From: JAJRRH01 sp047638815
GTDB lineage: Bacteria; Bacteroidota; Bacteroidia; Flavobacteriales_D; JABDKJ01
Direction of reading: 5' to 3'
DNA: 64,000 bases
Assembly (NCBI GenBank): GCA_047638815.1
Contig: JBLIMR010000005.1
Location: 1-64,000 of the forward strand
Shown: one piece after another, positions 44,601 to 53,430 of the stretch
How positions within the stretch are numbered: the first letter of the stretch is position 1
How the letters are laid out: every line of letters begins with the position of its first letter
Program-made: the position numbers and the translations under genes
The notes under the pieces: generated by a model
The model's database searches: none
The model's input: only the letters and a program-made list of their open reading frames with translations
Told to the model about the DNA's origin: nothing

Positions 44601-44866
44601 GGGAAATCAAACTTTGTCTCCATTGCGGTCAGCTCCTCAGCTGCTTGTTCATTAACGTAAGTCGCAAGATCTTTACCTCCTTCATAGAAATAAGTGTCGA
44701 AGCGGTCACCTCTGACATATTGCCAAACAAAATTCTTGTATTGCACTCGATTCTTACCAAAAGTCTGATTGGATCCATCATAGAACTGTCCGAATGAGGA
44801 GAGATGCATTGATAACATTACAATCGTTAGAATGTAAGTTTTTATGTAAGTACTACGATTTGACAT
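41603..44866 (-). CDS. Peptidase-MA-like / TolB-like propeller / BamA-like barrel fusion protein
   Basis: A 1087-residue exported protein (signal peptide about 1-26). The N-terminal 270 residues resemble a peptidase-MA-like domain: FNFVVYTTQSDF-type region, then LIQLPEWYKEGILRYMA, the glutamate-bearing third motif; the usual HExxH position is replaced by SIRYGLATVLFNK, so catalysis is doubtful. Residues about 300-560 contain WD/TolB-like repeats (LAYVSNELGQYKIWIYD, AIMSGVRFGQTDLYLY, VVFASNRDDDTL). From about 700 to the end there are barrel strands ending in QFYLSFNLDF, the terminal aromatic pattern of outer-membrane BamA-like proteins. Very similar large proteins occur in Bacteroidota genomes. 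Role unknown. Confidence 0.8.
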   Translation of the reverse strand: MSNRSTYIKTYILTIVMLSMHLSSFGQFYDGSNQTFGKNRVQYKNFVWQYVRGDRFDTYFYEGGKDLATYVNEQAAEELTAMETKFDFPLDERLNFVVYTTQSDFRQSNIGMVDAEGFNLGGKTQFIGNKLFIYFEGDYAQLDKSIRYGLATVLFNKMIMGGSWTEMIKNSTLIQLPEWYKEGILRYMADPNDQEILSFVKDGIQSGRYKNFNRLEREEATRAGYAMWYYIAQIYGEAIVPNILYMTRVSRNVESGMLYALGIDLQDLIIDQNYYYETLYEGLDAGKKDIELEPLPIKTKEYLKYSQLKSNVDGTKLAYVSNELGQYKIWIYDELSGKRKKIYRGEHKLDRIVDHTYPVLAWNPNNNDLTFVIEKKGELWLYVYSTAEKKIYPRQMVGLDKVLSFDFAQNGKTAIMSGVRFGQTDLYLYYMLGNRQERLTNDRNDDLSPRFVLNDQKVVFASNRDDDTLRFGDKEVETMTQDIFVFDLNNRAANLERITDTPNLSEKYPNQFDDRRYTYLGDNNGIYNRYIAEYDSVISRIDTTIHYRYFTRKAQLSDYKKNVLEYEVNADDGHYTQVLYSEGRYRFYKSKLENLEEIGELKYETKQVESEFFDTKVPSIEVQGKLQVEEETGGIIDINNYQFENDQAIDTTSKVVVFEDFLDMETQVQKDDVVSKKPLSIRSYRVNFAKDYSVTQLTNSFSNKFYQSAIYGSDNLNPGLSPLVKVGLSDLFEDYRIVGGVRFANANNDYGITYDNLLKRMDKQLTFQRQAIKGTIDLDPRPDLENLFFVKLKTHILNYRLKYPFNEVMSLRMSFLGRQESMVFLATNTIDLELENLNSTTVGGKLELVYDNTIQRGLNLYNGTRYKLWTEYYGEYETSFDNIPTFGVAGIDFRHYERIHRDIIFAGRFAGNVSFGSQKLLNFLGGVDNWILPRPTSDVDIPVDLSQNYAYQALISPMRGYIKNARNGTSAAVASAEVRVPLFKYILNRPINSDFIQNFQLIGYGDMGSAWTGDNPYSDDNTFNTIIEDQIPLLIELENQVDPVIKGIGFGMRSRLLGYFIRADWSWGIVDNRFLDRQFYLSFNLDF

Positions 44867-44973
44867 TATTAAGGACCTAAAGATACTAACGTTATTAATT
44901 AATGAATAATTTTGTTGTCAATAATTATTCCATCATTTTTTCAAGTCAAAGATTGCCAAAAAAAGTTAATTAC

Positions 44974-45606
44974 ATGAATATCAAGAAGTTTACATTCAAC
45001 CCATTTTCGGAAAATACCTATTTGTTACACGAAAATAATATAGGCATTATTGTAGATCCCGGAATGTCAAATCCTCTTGAGGAAAAAGAGTTTGATGATT
45101 ACATCAAAGAGGAAAATATAGATCTACAACGCTGTATTCTAACGCATTGCCATATTGATCATGTATTGGGAAATCAACATATTTTTAAGACATACAATGT
45201 TTTACCTGAGTATAATGAAAAGGATAAAATGCTATTTGAAAACAACGAAAAAGTTGCCGCAATGTATGGTGTACCATACACTCCCTCTCCTGATCCCAAA
45301 GGGTATATTGATGAAAAAGACGAAATATTATTATGTGATACCACATTGGAAATACGCTTTGTCCCCGGTCACGCCCCGGGTCATATTATATTTATAGATC
45401 ATACCACCAAAAGTATTATTGCTGGAGACACTTTATTTAAAATGAGTATTGGAAGGACAGATCTTCCTGGTGGAAATCACCAACAATTACTTGAAGCCAT
45501 AAGAAAGCAACTTTTTACTTTAGCTGACGATTACATTATATATTGCGGACATGGGCCTGAAACCACTATTGGATTTGAAAAGGCTAACAACCCTTTTCTG
45601 AAATAG
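44974..45606 (+). CDS. Metallo-beta-lactamase-fold hydrolase (glyoxalase II-like)
   Basis: A 210-residue protein with the zinc-binding sequence THCHIDHVLGN (HxHxDH), a further histidine in VPGHAPGHIIFID, the aspartate in GDTLFKMSIGRTD and the last histidine in YCGHGPETTI, which is the glyoxalase II-type order of the MBL superfamily. Such enzymes hydrolyse thioesters (S-lactoylglutathione or other) in the cytosol. The ATG at 44974 gives MNIKKFTFNPF, the usual family N-terminus; the longer frame from 44902 adds an unlikely 24-residue leader. It is divergent from the barrel fusion gene. Confidence 0.92.
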   Translation: MNIKKFTFNPFSENTYLLHENNIGIIVDPGMSNPLEEKEFDDYIKEENIDLQRCILTHCHIDHVLGNQHIFKTYNVLPEYNEKDKMLFENNEKVAAMYGVPYTPSPDPKGYIDEKDEILLCDTTLEIRFVPGHAPGHIIFIDHTTKSIIAGDTLFKMSIGRTDLPGGNHQQLLEAIRKQLFTLADDYIIYCGHGPETTIGFEKANNPFLK

Positions 45607-45612
45607 AAATTA

Positions 45613-46461
45613 TCACTTATTCTTCCAGACCTTATTGTCAAACAATTTATTCTTTTTTCGCTTGTTTGATTTCTTATTGTCTGGGCACTCTAGGTCTGAT
45701 TTCTTTCTCAACCACATGTACCTTAAGTTTATAACCAAAGGGTGGTACTCACTATGTATCAACTCTTGTCTTGAAAAAAATTCCTTCGTATTATAACTAC
45801 CATATACCGGCACACTTCCAGAAAGAACTAGCAGTCCTTTTCTCATCCGAAATCCAAGCCCCAACTTATAGGACACATCTCCTTGAAGGTTGCTGCTACT
45901 ATCTTTTAACTGACTAGGCACAATATCTCCATTGAAATTTACGTCATTATTCAAGGCGTAATTAACGTTAAGGTTTAGGTTGTTTTGCAAATAAAAATAT
46001 CTGTTAATACTCGTGAGTCTATTCACACCAAAGTTGGCACCTACGAAACTTTGATTCAGATTCCCTATTCCTGAAACCAATTCTGGTTCCTGTGGATCAG
46101 TGGCACTTGCAAGAACCCCTGAATATTCCTCTTGTGCCGAAAATGTTCTGTAGTTAAGACCATACTCCAAGATGTGAAAAACACCTGTTTCCATAATGTG
46201 ATATCGTCCAACTTCTACATTCCAACCCACCTTAGTTTTAGCATTATAAGTGCTATTATAGGCAACACTCGAACTTATTGAGTCAAGTTGAGCGTATTGA
46301 CTGGGTCTTGGGATCATCAAGTCAGGTCCAGCACCTATGTACCAACCGTTATTACGATGAGCATTGTCTACTTCCAAAATATAATCTAAAGCCTGCTGCT
46401 TTTGGCTAAAAACATTGGTCGATAGCAATAAAAAGACTCCAATTAGGGCAATTCGATTCAT
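45613..46461 (-). CDS. Exported protein, probable outer-membrane barrel, with basic C-terminal tail
   Basis: A 282-residue protein with a signal peptide (1-19, ending VFSQ). The middle consists of alternating strands with patterns such as GWNVEVGRYHIMETGVFHILEYGLNYRTF and RYFYLQNNLNLNVNY, which look like an outer-membrane beta-barrel or beta-sandwich. The last 30 residues are rich in lysine and asparagine (KKSNKRKKNKLFDNK). I do not recognise a named family. It is convergent with the MBL hydrolase, with six bases between stops, and monocistronic. Confidence 0.7.
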   Translation of the reverse strand: MNRIALIGVFLLLSTNVFSQKQQALDYILEVDNAHRNNGWYIGAGPDLMIPRPSQYAQLDSISSSVAYNSTYNAKTKVGWNVEVGRYHIMETGVFHILEYGLNYRTFSAQEEYSGVLASATDPQEPELVSGIGNLNQSFVGANFGVNRLTSINRYFYLQNNLNLNVNYALNNDVNFNGDIVPSQLKDSSSNLQGDVSYKLGLGFRMRKGLLVLSGSVPVYGSYNTKEFFSRQELIHSEYHPLVINLRYMWLRKKSDLECPDNKKSNKRKKNKLFDNKVWKNK

Positions 46462-46572
46462 AATTCCTTTTTTTGATATTTAAAGATAACGTCAAATCCA
46501 GCCTAATGTTATGATCTACTGGCAAAAATTGAGCTTTCCATTGTGAATTGAACATCAAAGTTTAATTCAAAG

Positions 46573-46604
46573 AAAAAGCGTCCCGATAACTCGGGACGCT
46601 TTTT
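46573..46604. terminator. Bidirectional terminator after the RND efflux operon
   Basis: A 14-base-pair stem (AAAAAGCGTCCCGA / TCGGGACGCTTTTT) with a TAAC loop and A/T runs on both sides, which can act in either direction. It lies just after the RND permease stop on the minus strand. Confidence 0.92.
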
Positions 46605-46634
46605 ATGGTATTAACCAAAACCAAATAACCAATG

Positions 46635-49600
46635 TTAGCGCTCCATCCTGTGTTTAAGCCTATCTATTAAAAGATACATGACCGGAACAACGACTAACGT
46701 TAAGAAAGTAGCAAAAGTCAGGCCAAAGATTATTGTCCAACTCATTGGGCCCCAAAAAACGACATTATCACCACCCATATATATGTTTGGATTGAATTCA
46801 TTAATCAATTTCGTAAAATCTATATTTAGACCAATAGCTAAGGGAATAAGCCCTAATACAGTGGTAATTGCTGTTAAAAGTACCGGTCGAAGACGTTTTT
46901 TACCACCTTCAATAATACTCTCCAACACATCCTTAGCATCTAACCTTTCGTTTTCACTTATGCCCTTATCCAGACGTTTTCTATCCCGCACTAGGTTGGT
47001 ATAATCAATCAAAACAATGGCATTATTAACAACAACACCGGCTAGAGAAATAATACCAATCATGGTCATGATTATCACAAACTCCATATTGAAAATAACC
47101 AATCCTAATAAAACTCCAATAAGACTTAAAAGCACAGCAGTAAGTATTATGAATGGTGTCCCTTTCGAATTGAATTGAGCAACAATAATTAAGAAAATAA
47201 GGAATACCGCGACCATTAATGCCGTAGATAAAAACTTCATCTCTTTAGCCTGTTCTTCCTGTTGACCTGTGAAATTTGCAGTTATTCCCTTTGGCAAATC
47301 AAAGACATCTATTTTCTCCTTTATTTGCGCAACGACATCATTCGCAATGTAACCATCCAAAGTATTAGAACTTATGGTAATAACACGATCCAAATCTTTA
47401 CGTTTCACGGCATTGAATGTTGCCGTTCTGTCCTTTGTTGCAATTGCTGATATAGGTACTTGCACGATACGGCCATTACCCTGATTTCTAAAAGTAATTC
47501 TCTGATCCATTAATGCATCGGAATCATATGCGTATTCTTTTGAGTATCGCAACATGATTGGGTAATCATCTTCTCCTTCTTTATAAGTTGATATCTCTTT
47601 TCCAAAAAGTGAAGTTCTTAATGCATCTCCCACTTGAGAAGTAGAAACATTAAGTCTCCTAGCCTTATCTCTATCAATAATGATTGGCAACTCGGATTTC
47701 CCTTGAGCCACATCCAATTTTAATTCTTCAATACCACCAATATTTGAATTGTTCAGGTAAAATCTCAAAGAATCGGCCACAAATAATAGTTCTTCATAAT
47801 CCTCACCTTTTAATTCCAGATTAATTGGAGGACCTTGAGGAGGGCCGTTTTCGTTTTTACTGACGACAATCTGAACACCAGGAAATCCTTTGATAGCCTT
47901 TCTCACATCCGTAAGGATATCATTGGTTTCAATACCCATTCTATCTGCATATTTCAAAAAGGAAATTGCAATACGTGCCTTATGTGGTGTTTGACCAAAA
48001 GAAGGGCCCGAGGCTGGATCACTAGTCCCCTCACCTACTTGAGCAATAATAGAATTTACGATGGAGTTCTTCTTCATTTTCACACCATCAACTTCTAAAT
48101 CAGCACCACCAACTTGCACCTGCTTATCCAATTCTTTAATGACAACAGCCTCTACTCTTTTGGTTACATCATTCATCGCCTCAATGTCCGTCCCAATTGG
48201 CATCTCCATGTAAACATTGAGATATTGAGGTTCATTGTCAGGGAAGAATACAACATCCGGTGTTGATACTATGACGATAAATATCGTTGCAATAAGAAGT
48301 ACGAACATGCTAACCAATAACATTGCTGGTCTGAATCCTTTCAAAATTGCTCTCAAAAGAGCTTCATATTTATTCTCCAACCAGGGAATCACTTTTTCTT
48401 GAAATCCTTTTGCGCCCGGATAAAAGACGAAAAGATTAAGCAACATTACGATCCCAATGATGATCATAATATTTGGTGCCCAATGCATACCAATGCCAAG
48501 GTCTATTAGTATTCCTGCGACTATCAAAATACCCGCTATTTTCAGAACTCTATCTTTCTTCGGAGCTTTCTCACCGACCCTCATATAAAGGGAAGTCAAT
48601 ACTGGATTGATAACTAGGGCAACAAATAAAGAACTACTTAACACAATGATCAATGTTATGGGTAGAAACTTCATGAATTCACCCATCATTCCGGGCCAAA
48701 TTGCAAGTGGTAAAAATGCAGCCAACGTTGTTGCAGTAGAGGCTATAATAGGCCAAGCAACCTCTCCTACTCCAAGCTTTGCAGCTCTAGTAGGTTTCAT
48801 TCCTTCATCCATTAATCGATAGATATTTTCTACCACAACGATACCATTATCAACTAGCATTCCCAATGCTAGTACAAGGGCAAAAAGCACCATTACATTC
48901 AAAGTAATACCAAGCGATGCCAAAACGAAAAATGATAGAAGCATCGACAAGGGAATTGCAATTCCAACGAACAAAGCATTTCTTAGTCCTAGGAAAAACA
49001 ATAAAACCAATACAACCAATATGACCCCGAAAATGATGCTGTTAATTAGTTCATCTATTTGTGTTTCTGTTTGATCTGATTGATCTCCCGTGATGGAAAT
49101 AATTAGGTTGTCCGGTAGATATTCCTTTTTAGCCGTCTCAATTATTTCATCGATTTTCTCGGATGCGCTAATTAAGTTTTCCCCTCCTCTTTTCATCACA
49201 TCAAGCATGACAACTGGAGAGGAATACTCTCTGGCATAACTCTCCTTATCTTCTTCCTCGAAACTGACATTTGCAATATCCCTTAGGTACACAATATTGT
49301 TATTCTCTTGCTTAACAATCACGTCCTCAATTTCTTTAAACGAAGCAAATTCACCAACCACTCGAATGGATCTTCGATAGTTGTCAATCAATAATTCACC
49401 ACCACTTATTGTGACGTTTTCTTGCTGAATTGCTTGAGCAATATCATTGAATCCTAACTGCAGACTTTCCATTTTTGGTAGATCAACATCTATCCTAACT
49501 TCTTTGTCCATTACCCCTCTAACATCAACTTTAGATATCTCTGACAAATCCTCAATTTCATCTTCGAGATATTCACCGTAAGCCTTTAATTGATCAATAG

Positions 49601-50084
49601 AAAATTCACCTGAAAGATTGATGTTTAAAATTGGCACCAACTCTGAAAAATTCATGCCAAACACATTCGGATCGGCTGGTAAATCTTTTGGGAAATCAGG
49701 ATCTCCTTTGGCAGCATCTACCTTATCCTTAACTTTTTGCAAAGCATCATCCGCGGATACGGAGAAGTCAAATGTGACATCTATTGTGGAGAAGCCCTGA
49801 ATTGAAGTTGAGCTGATTTTATCTACTCCAGTTATTGAGTTAATTTCCTTCTCTAATGGTCTAGTGATCAGTTTTTCAATATCCAATGGTGAGTTACCTG
49901 GATAAGGAGTGCTCACAAAAATTTGCGGAATATTTACCTCTGGAAAATTTTCCTTTGGCATAGAAGTAAAAGACAAGTATCCAGCAAAAAATATTATAAC
50001 CGTAAGAACCAAAACAGTGGTTCTATTGTTTATTGATGCAGAACTCAATCCGAACTCTTTGACTATCTCTTTTTTGTTCTCCAT
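46635..50084 (-). CDS. Efflux RND transporter permease subunit (AcrB family)
   Basis: An 1149-residue inner-membrane RND pump. After the first membrane helix it has the porter domain start (YPGNSPLDIEKLITRPLEKEINSI), the helix-2 to -6 block with ALVLALGMLVDNGIVVVENIYRL (the RND D407/D408-type proton relay region is in VDNGIVVVEN), a second repeat, and the equivalent VVVNNAIVLIDYTNLV in the second half. An extra segment near residues 500-560 (VLKIAGILIVAGILIDLGIG, then a further hydrophobic stretch) adds two hydrophobic helices between the halves. It exports drugs, metals or lipids with the membrane-fusion protein and TolC-like protein of the same operon, regulated by the TetR gene upstream. 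Confidence 0.95.
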   Translation of the reverse strand: MENKKEIVKEFGLSSASINNRTTVLVLTVIIFFAGYLSFTSMPKENFPEVNIPQIFVSTPYPGNSPLDIEKLITRPLEKEINSITGVDKISSTSIQGFSTIDVTFDFSVSADDALQKVKDKVDAAKGDPDFPKDLPADPNVFGMNFSELVPILNINLSGEFSIDQLKAYGEYLEDEIEDLSEISKVDVRGVMDKEVRIDVDLPKMESLQLGFNDIAQAIQQENVTISGGELLIDNYRRSIRVVGEFASFKEIEDVIVKQENNNIVYLRDIANVSFEEEDKESYAREYSSPVVMLDVMKRGGENLISASEKIDEIIETAKKEYLPDNLIISITGDQSDQTETQIDELINSIIFGVILVVLVLLFFLGLRNALFVGIAIPLSMLLSFFVLASLGITLNVMVLFALVLALGMLVDNGIVVVENIYRLMDEGMKPTRAAKLGVGEVAWPIIASTATTLAAFLPLAIWPGMMGEFMKFLPITLIIVLSSSLFVALVINPVLTSLYMRVGEKAPKKDRVLKIAGILIVAGILIDLGIGMHWAPNIMIIIGIVMLLNLFVFYPGAKGFQEKVIPWLENKYEALLRAILKGFRPAMLLVSMFVLLIATIFIVIVSTPDVVFFPDNEPQYLNVYMEMPIGTDIEAMNDVTKRVEAVVIKELDKQVQVGGADLEVDGVKMKKNSIVNSIIAQVGEGTSDPASGPSFGQTPHKARIAISFLKYADRMGIETNDILTDVRKAIKGFPGVQIVVSKNENGPPQGPPINLELKGEDYEELLFVADSLRFYLNNSNIGGIEELKLDVAQGKSELPIIIDRDKARRLNVSTSQVGDALRTSLFGKEISTYKEGEDDYPIMLRYSKEYAYDSDALMDQRITFRNQGNGRIVQVPISAIATKDRTATFNAVKRKDLDRVITISSNTLDGYIANDVVAQIKEKIDVFDLPKGITANFTGQQEEQAKEMKFLSTALMVAVFLIFLIIVAQFNSKGTPFIILTAVLLSLIGVLLGLVIFNMEFVIIMTMIGIISLAGVVVNNAIVLIDYTNLVRDRKRLDKGISENERLDAKDVLESIIEGGKKRLRPVLLTAITTVLGLIPLAIGLNIDFTKLINEFNPNIYMGGDNVVFWGPMSWTIIFGLTFATFLTLVVVPVMYLLIDRLKHRMER

Positions 50085-50123
50085 GTGCTTGGTGAATTTT
50101 AGATTAATACTTAATCTTATAAA

Positions 50124-51266
50124 TTAGTTAGATTGAATTGTTATCTCCTGATCATTCCTAACTGTTCTAGCTCCTTCATTTATCAGCTGATCTCCTTGAA
50201 TAATTCCTGCTAAAATTTCAGCTTCACCCTTATACTCTCTTCCAACAGTAATCATTCTTTTTTGTGCAAAATACTTTTCACCTTCTTTTCTTAATAGATA
50301 GATGAAATCTTCACCCGTTGAAGTTTGTTGAATCAACGAGGATTTTATAACCATAGCCTCTTCATTAACGTAATCCCTCACTTTCATTCTTGCTAACAGA
50401 TTTGGCAAATACTTATCATTGGATTGATCAAGGTTGACTTTTACTTTGAAACTTCTATTTTCAGGATTGATGAAATCGCCCATTTCACTTATTTGGGCTT
50501 GAATAGTATCTTGTAATGATGAAAACACAACTTCAACGGGAGAACCGACAGATACATCCTTAATATGATTCTCAGAAACTTCACTTGACAGATAAACCAC
50601 ACCATTATTCACAATTCTAAATAAGGGACTCATAGGAGAAGCCATTTCACCAACATTATAAAAAACTTCATCAATTATACCGCTGTATGGTGCTTTCATT
50701 GTAGATTTTGCTATTTGAGATTGCAGGGTGCTCATTGCAGATTCCAAAGATTCCTTGTTGTTTTTAGCTTGAAGAAATTCAATCTCTGATCCTATTTTCT
50801 GACTCCAAAGTCTCTCTTGTTTTTCGAAAACAGTCTTCGCCAAACTCAGGGAAATCTGCAACTCAGAAAGCTGATTGTTGGCAATAGTGGCATCAAGTCT
50901 AGCAATCGCCTGACCTGCACGAACTTTTTGACCTTCTTTCACCTTTATGCTCTTTATTATTCCACCCATTTCTGGGAGTAACATGGATGTTTTATCAGAA
51001 GCTACTACACCATGGATGTTAAAGTAATGTGTGAAAGTGGTCGGCTCGGCATTCAAGTATGTCACAAGTGTCGTGCTCTTTTCTTTCTCTGGGTCGGCAT
51101 CTATGATAAGCTCCTCTATTACACTAATTTGCTCATTGATATTTTTATTGATCTCCATAAGGGAATCCTTTGATGCAATAAGTTTATTCAACTTAACATT
51201 TGCAGCAGGATTAGTGCAACTTGATAGGATTAAAATTGAAATTCCTAAGTATATTATATTTTTCAT
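50124..51266 (-). CDS. RND efflux periplasmic adaptor (membrane fusion protein, HlyD family)
   Basis: A protein of about 380 residues. From the ATG at 51266 it starts with MKNIIYLGISILILSSC, a lipoprotein signal with the lipobox cysteine, so it is anchored to the inner membrane by lipid. A coiled-coil hairpin (residues about 25-50 and 130-190), the lipoyl-like half-motifs GGIIKSIKVKEGQKVRAGQAIARLDA and MKAPYSGIIDEVFYNVGEMASP, and beta-barrel strands follow, which is the normal adaptor order. An in-frame start at 51314 would add an unconserved stretch ahead of the lipobox and is rejected. It links the RND pump to the TolC-like channel. Confidence 0.93.
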   Translation of the reverse strand: MKNIIYLGISILILSSCTNPAANVKLNKLIASKDSLMEINKNINEQISVIEELIIDADPEKEKSTTLVTYLNAEPTTFTHYFNIHGVVASDKTSMLLPEMGGIIKSIKVKEGQKVRAGQAIARLDATIANNQLSELQISLSLAKTVFEKQERLWSQKIGSEIEFLQAKNNKESLESAMSTLQSQIAKSTMKAPYSGIIDEVFYNVGEMASPMSPLFRIVNNGVVYLSSEVSENHIKDVSVGSPVEVVFSSLQDTIQAQISEMGDFINPENRSFKVKVNLDQSNDKYLPNLLARMKVRDYVNEEAMVIKSSLIQQTSTGEDFIYLLRKEGEKYFAQKRMITVGREYKGEAEILAGIIQGDQLINEGARTVRNDQEITIQSN

Positions 51267-51291
51267 GAATATTTGTATTGACGTGTGTGAA

Positions 51292-52659
51292 TTAATTTCC
51301 ATAGGCTCTATCAAAAGCCGCTTTAGAATTTAGTAAGGTGAGTATTGACATTAAATATGCTCCTTGGGCTTCAAGGTATTGAGTTTCGATTTGGTTTAAT
51401 TGAAAGCTTGATGCAAGTCCTTCTTTATACTTGATTAAAGTTTTATTTCTGATCTTACCAGAAAGCTCGTATGATAATTTTTGTGCTCGATGGTTTTCAT
51501 TCGCAAAATCAAAATCTGATTTAGATTTTTGTGCCGCTATGGTTAAGCCCTGTTCCTCATCTTTCTTACTTAATATGGCGGATTCCAAATCCAACTTCGC
51601 TTGATTAACTTTTGCATGTTTCATACCACTAGAAAATACCGGAACGGAAAGTTTCATGCCCCAAAGGGTGGTTGCAAACCAAGATTCATTACTATCAAAA
51701 AAATTGAATTCGTTCCTTTGGCCAGATTGACTGTAACTAAAAAATCCAGATAAACTTGGCAGATATTTAGCCTTGGAGTTTTTCACAGTAAGTTGATTCG
51801 CTCTAATGTTATTTTCCAGCAACTTAAACTCTGGTAACTTTCCTATTGAGAAAGTAGTCTCATTTGACGCCAAAATTTTAGCATTCAATAAAGCCTCAAG
51901 ATTATCACTTAATTCCAAAGGTGCAGTTAACTCCATTCCCAATTGCATCTTTAGCAATTGCTTTGTTAAATCGATCTGTCTCTTAGCATTGTTTAGATTA
52001 TTTTCAATCCCTATCAATGTCAATTGCAATTGATCAACATCATCTTCTGCCATGAGACCCTCATTGAACATAGCACGTACCTCTGTAATAGTTTTCTCAA
52101 TAGTGGTTTTACTTTCATCCAATATTTTCACATTTTCTTGGGCGATAAGAACGTTATAGTAAGACTCAGCTACATTTTTCTTAATGTCCTTCTCACTGAT
52201 CTCCGCTTGTATTTCACTGATCCCTAAATACACTTTTGTCGCCTGAAGACCGACTAAATAAGAACCATCAAAAAGCAGCTGACTTAAAGTTGCCCCAGCG
52301 TTTAAAGTATTAGAAGTTCCAAAAGAAGCTTCTACAAAATTGGGATCAGAAGGAAACTGAGCAGCATCAATTAAGTCTTCTTGTATCAACACTCCATAGA
52401 CAGTTGGACTTATGAAATCAGGCAGTACGCTAACTGGGATGTCTAGAAAGTTATTGTACTCAGCGCTTGCATTTATTTGCGGCAGACCAATAGCATAAGT
52501 TTCCTTCACTATTTCCTTTGCCTTTGCAATATTCAAATGCGAAGCCTGCAATGTTCTATTGTTGTCTAACGCAAATTGCTGTGCCTGATCAAGGCTAATT
52601 GCATCCTGCCCCAGAATTATTCCTGGGATTAGAAAAATTATAAATGATACTATTCTCAT
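51292..52659 (-). CDS. TolC family outer-membrane efflux protein
   Basis: A 455-residue protein with a signal peptide (1-17, ending ILGQ), then the TolC repeat pattern: LDQAQQFALDNNRTLQASHLNIAKAKEIVKETYAIGLPQINASAEYN and a second repeat beginning near residue 260. It forms the outer-membrane channel of the tripartite pump. It starts four bases before the TetR stop (overlap ATGA) and ends a few bases before the adaptor gene, so regulator, channel, adaptor and pump are one operon in that order. Confidence 0.93.
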   Translation of the reverse strand: MRIVSFIIFLIPGIILGQDAISLDQAQQFALDNNRTLQASHLNIAKAKEIVKETYAIGLPQINASAEYNNFLDIPVSVLPDFISPTVYGVLIQEDLIDAAQFPSDPNFVEASFGTSNTLNAGATLSQLLFDGSYLVGLQATKVYLGISEIQAEISEKDIKKNVAESYYNVLIAQENVKILDESKTTIEKTITEVRAMFNEGLMAEDDVDQLQLTLIGIENNLNNAKRQIDLTKQLLKMQLGMELTAPLELSDNLEALLNAKILASNETTFSIGKLPEFKLLENNIRANQLTVKNSKAKYLPSLSGFFSYSQSGQRNEFNFFDSNESWFATTLWGMKLSVPVFSSGMKHAKVNQAKLDLESAILSKKDEEQGLTIAAQKSKSDFDFANENHRAQKLSYELSGKIRNKTLIKYKEGLASSFQLNQIETQYLEAQGAYLMSILTLLNSKAAFDRAYGN

Positions 52660-53270
52660 TTCCGTTGATTTTTAATATTGTTTTCTAGGTATTTTATTCC
52701 CTTTTCTGTAGCGATTCCTCTAATGTGATAATCAAAAAACTCCTGATTAACCTGAACAAAAGTTAATCGTTCTGGAGGGAAAATTTTTCCATCGAAGATT
52801 AATGGTATTTTACTCAAATAGAATTTACTAATGATTTCGATATTCAAATCACTTCTGTAATATCCCTCCTTTATCCCTTTGGCAATGTTTTCGCTAACAC
52901 ATCTATAAATCTGACCCTGACGTTCTTCAATTGCCTCTTCAAAGGTTTTCTTATGATATTTCTCAAGATCATAATGAACAGATGGACTTATATTTTTAAG
53001 AATCTTTGAAACGTATTCGCTTATTTTAAAAGACTCTTCTATGGCGTTATAATTCTCTGTACATATACATTCAATATCCCGTTGTTCACCATCGCATTGA
53101 AATTTCAGCGCTTGCTTAACCAAATCATCTTTATCTCGAACGTACTTGTATAGGGTCTTTTTCGAAATGCCCAATTTGGTCGCCATATCATTCATTGTGA
53201 TACTTTTAATACCCAAGAGCATGTATGCATTCAATGCTCCTTCAACTATATCTTTATGTACCTTCTCCAT
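52656..53270 (-). CDS. TetR/AcrR family transcriptional regulator
   Basis: A 204-residue DNA-binding regulator with the TetR N-terminal helix-turn-helix (VEGALNAYMLLGIKSITMNDMATKLGISKKTLYKYVRDKDDLV) and a helical C-terminal ligand domain with several aromatic residues. As the first gene of a tolC-adaptor-pump operon, it most likely represses its own operon and releases it when an exported compound binds. The ATG at 53270 is only a few bases from the deduced transcription start, and the putative operator overlaps the -33 element at 53299-53313. Confidence 0.92.
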   Translation of the reverse strand: MEKVHKDIVEGALNAYMLLGIKSITMNDMATKLGISKKTLYKYVRDKDDLVKQALKFQCDGEQRDIECICTENYNAIEESFKISEYVSKILKNISPSVHYDLEKYHKKTFEEAIEERQGQIYRCVSENIAKGIKEGYYRSDLNIEIISKFYLSKIPLIFDGKIFPPERLTFVQVNQEFFDYHIRGIATEKGIKYLENNIKNQRK

Positions 53271-53278
53271 CCGAGGGC

Positions 53279-53313
53279 CAAAGGTATATCAAAATATGAA
53301 CGTTGGAAACGTT
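53279..53313 (-). promoter_or_regulatory. TetR-operon promoter with overlapping inverted-repeat operator
   Basis: On the minus strand TACCTTTG (53286-53279) matches TAnnTTTG exactly and lies 19 bases after TTTC, a plausible -33 element. The palindrome AACGTT-GGA-AACGTT (53299-53313) covers that -33 region. The ATG follows the -7 box by eight bases, so the leader is only about five nucleotides. Confidence 0.6.
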
Positions 53314-53334
53314 TTACATGTTTTTTGTTTCCAA
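53303..53334. repeat. Wider inverted repeat TTGGAAAC / GTTTCCAA
   Basis: Two eight-base arms are perfect reverse complements, separated by 16 bases (53303-53310 and 53327-53334), in the intergenic space upstream of the TetR gene. Together with the shorter palindrome they could form a multi-site operator. Confidence 0.5.
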
Positions 53335-53430
53335 TTGCAAATATTTATTTATTAACTTGAATATTAATTAGTTAACGTTATGAAAAATAGAAGTAAATCA
53401 CCTTTTAGGCAATTTTTCAATCGAAATTTC

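Noticed and set aside
44902..44973. N-terminal extension of the MBL hydrolase
   Set aside because: The 24 extra residues are not family-like; the ATG at 44974 gives the conserved start.
46678..47004. 108-residue plus-strand frame opposite the RND pump
   Set aside because: It mirrors the conserved C-terminal membrane region of the pump, with no plausible start signal of its own.
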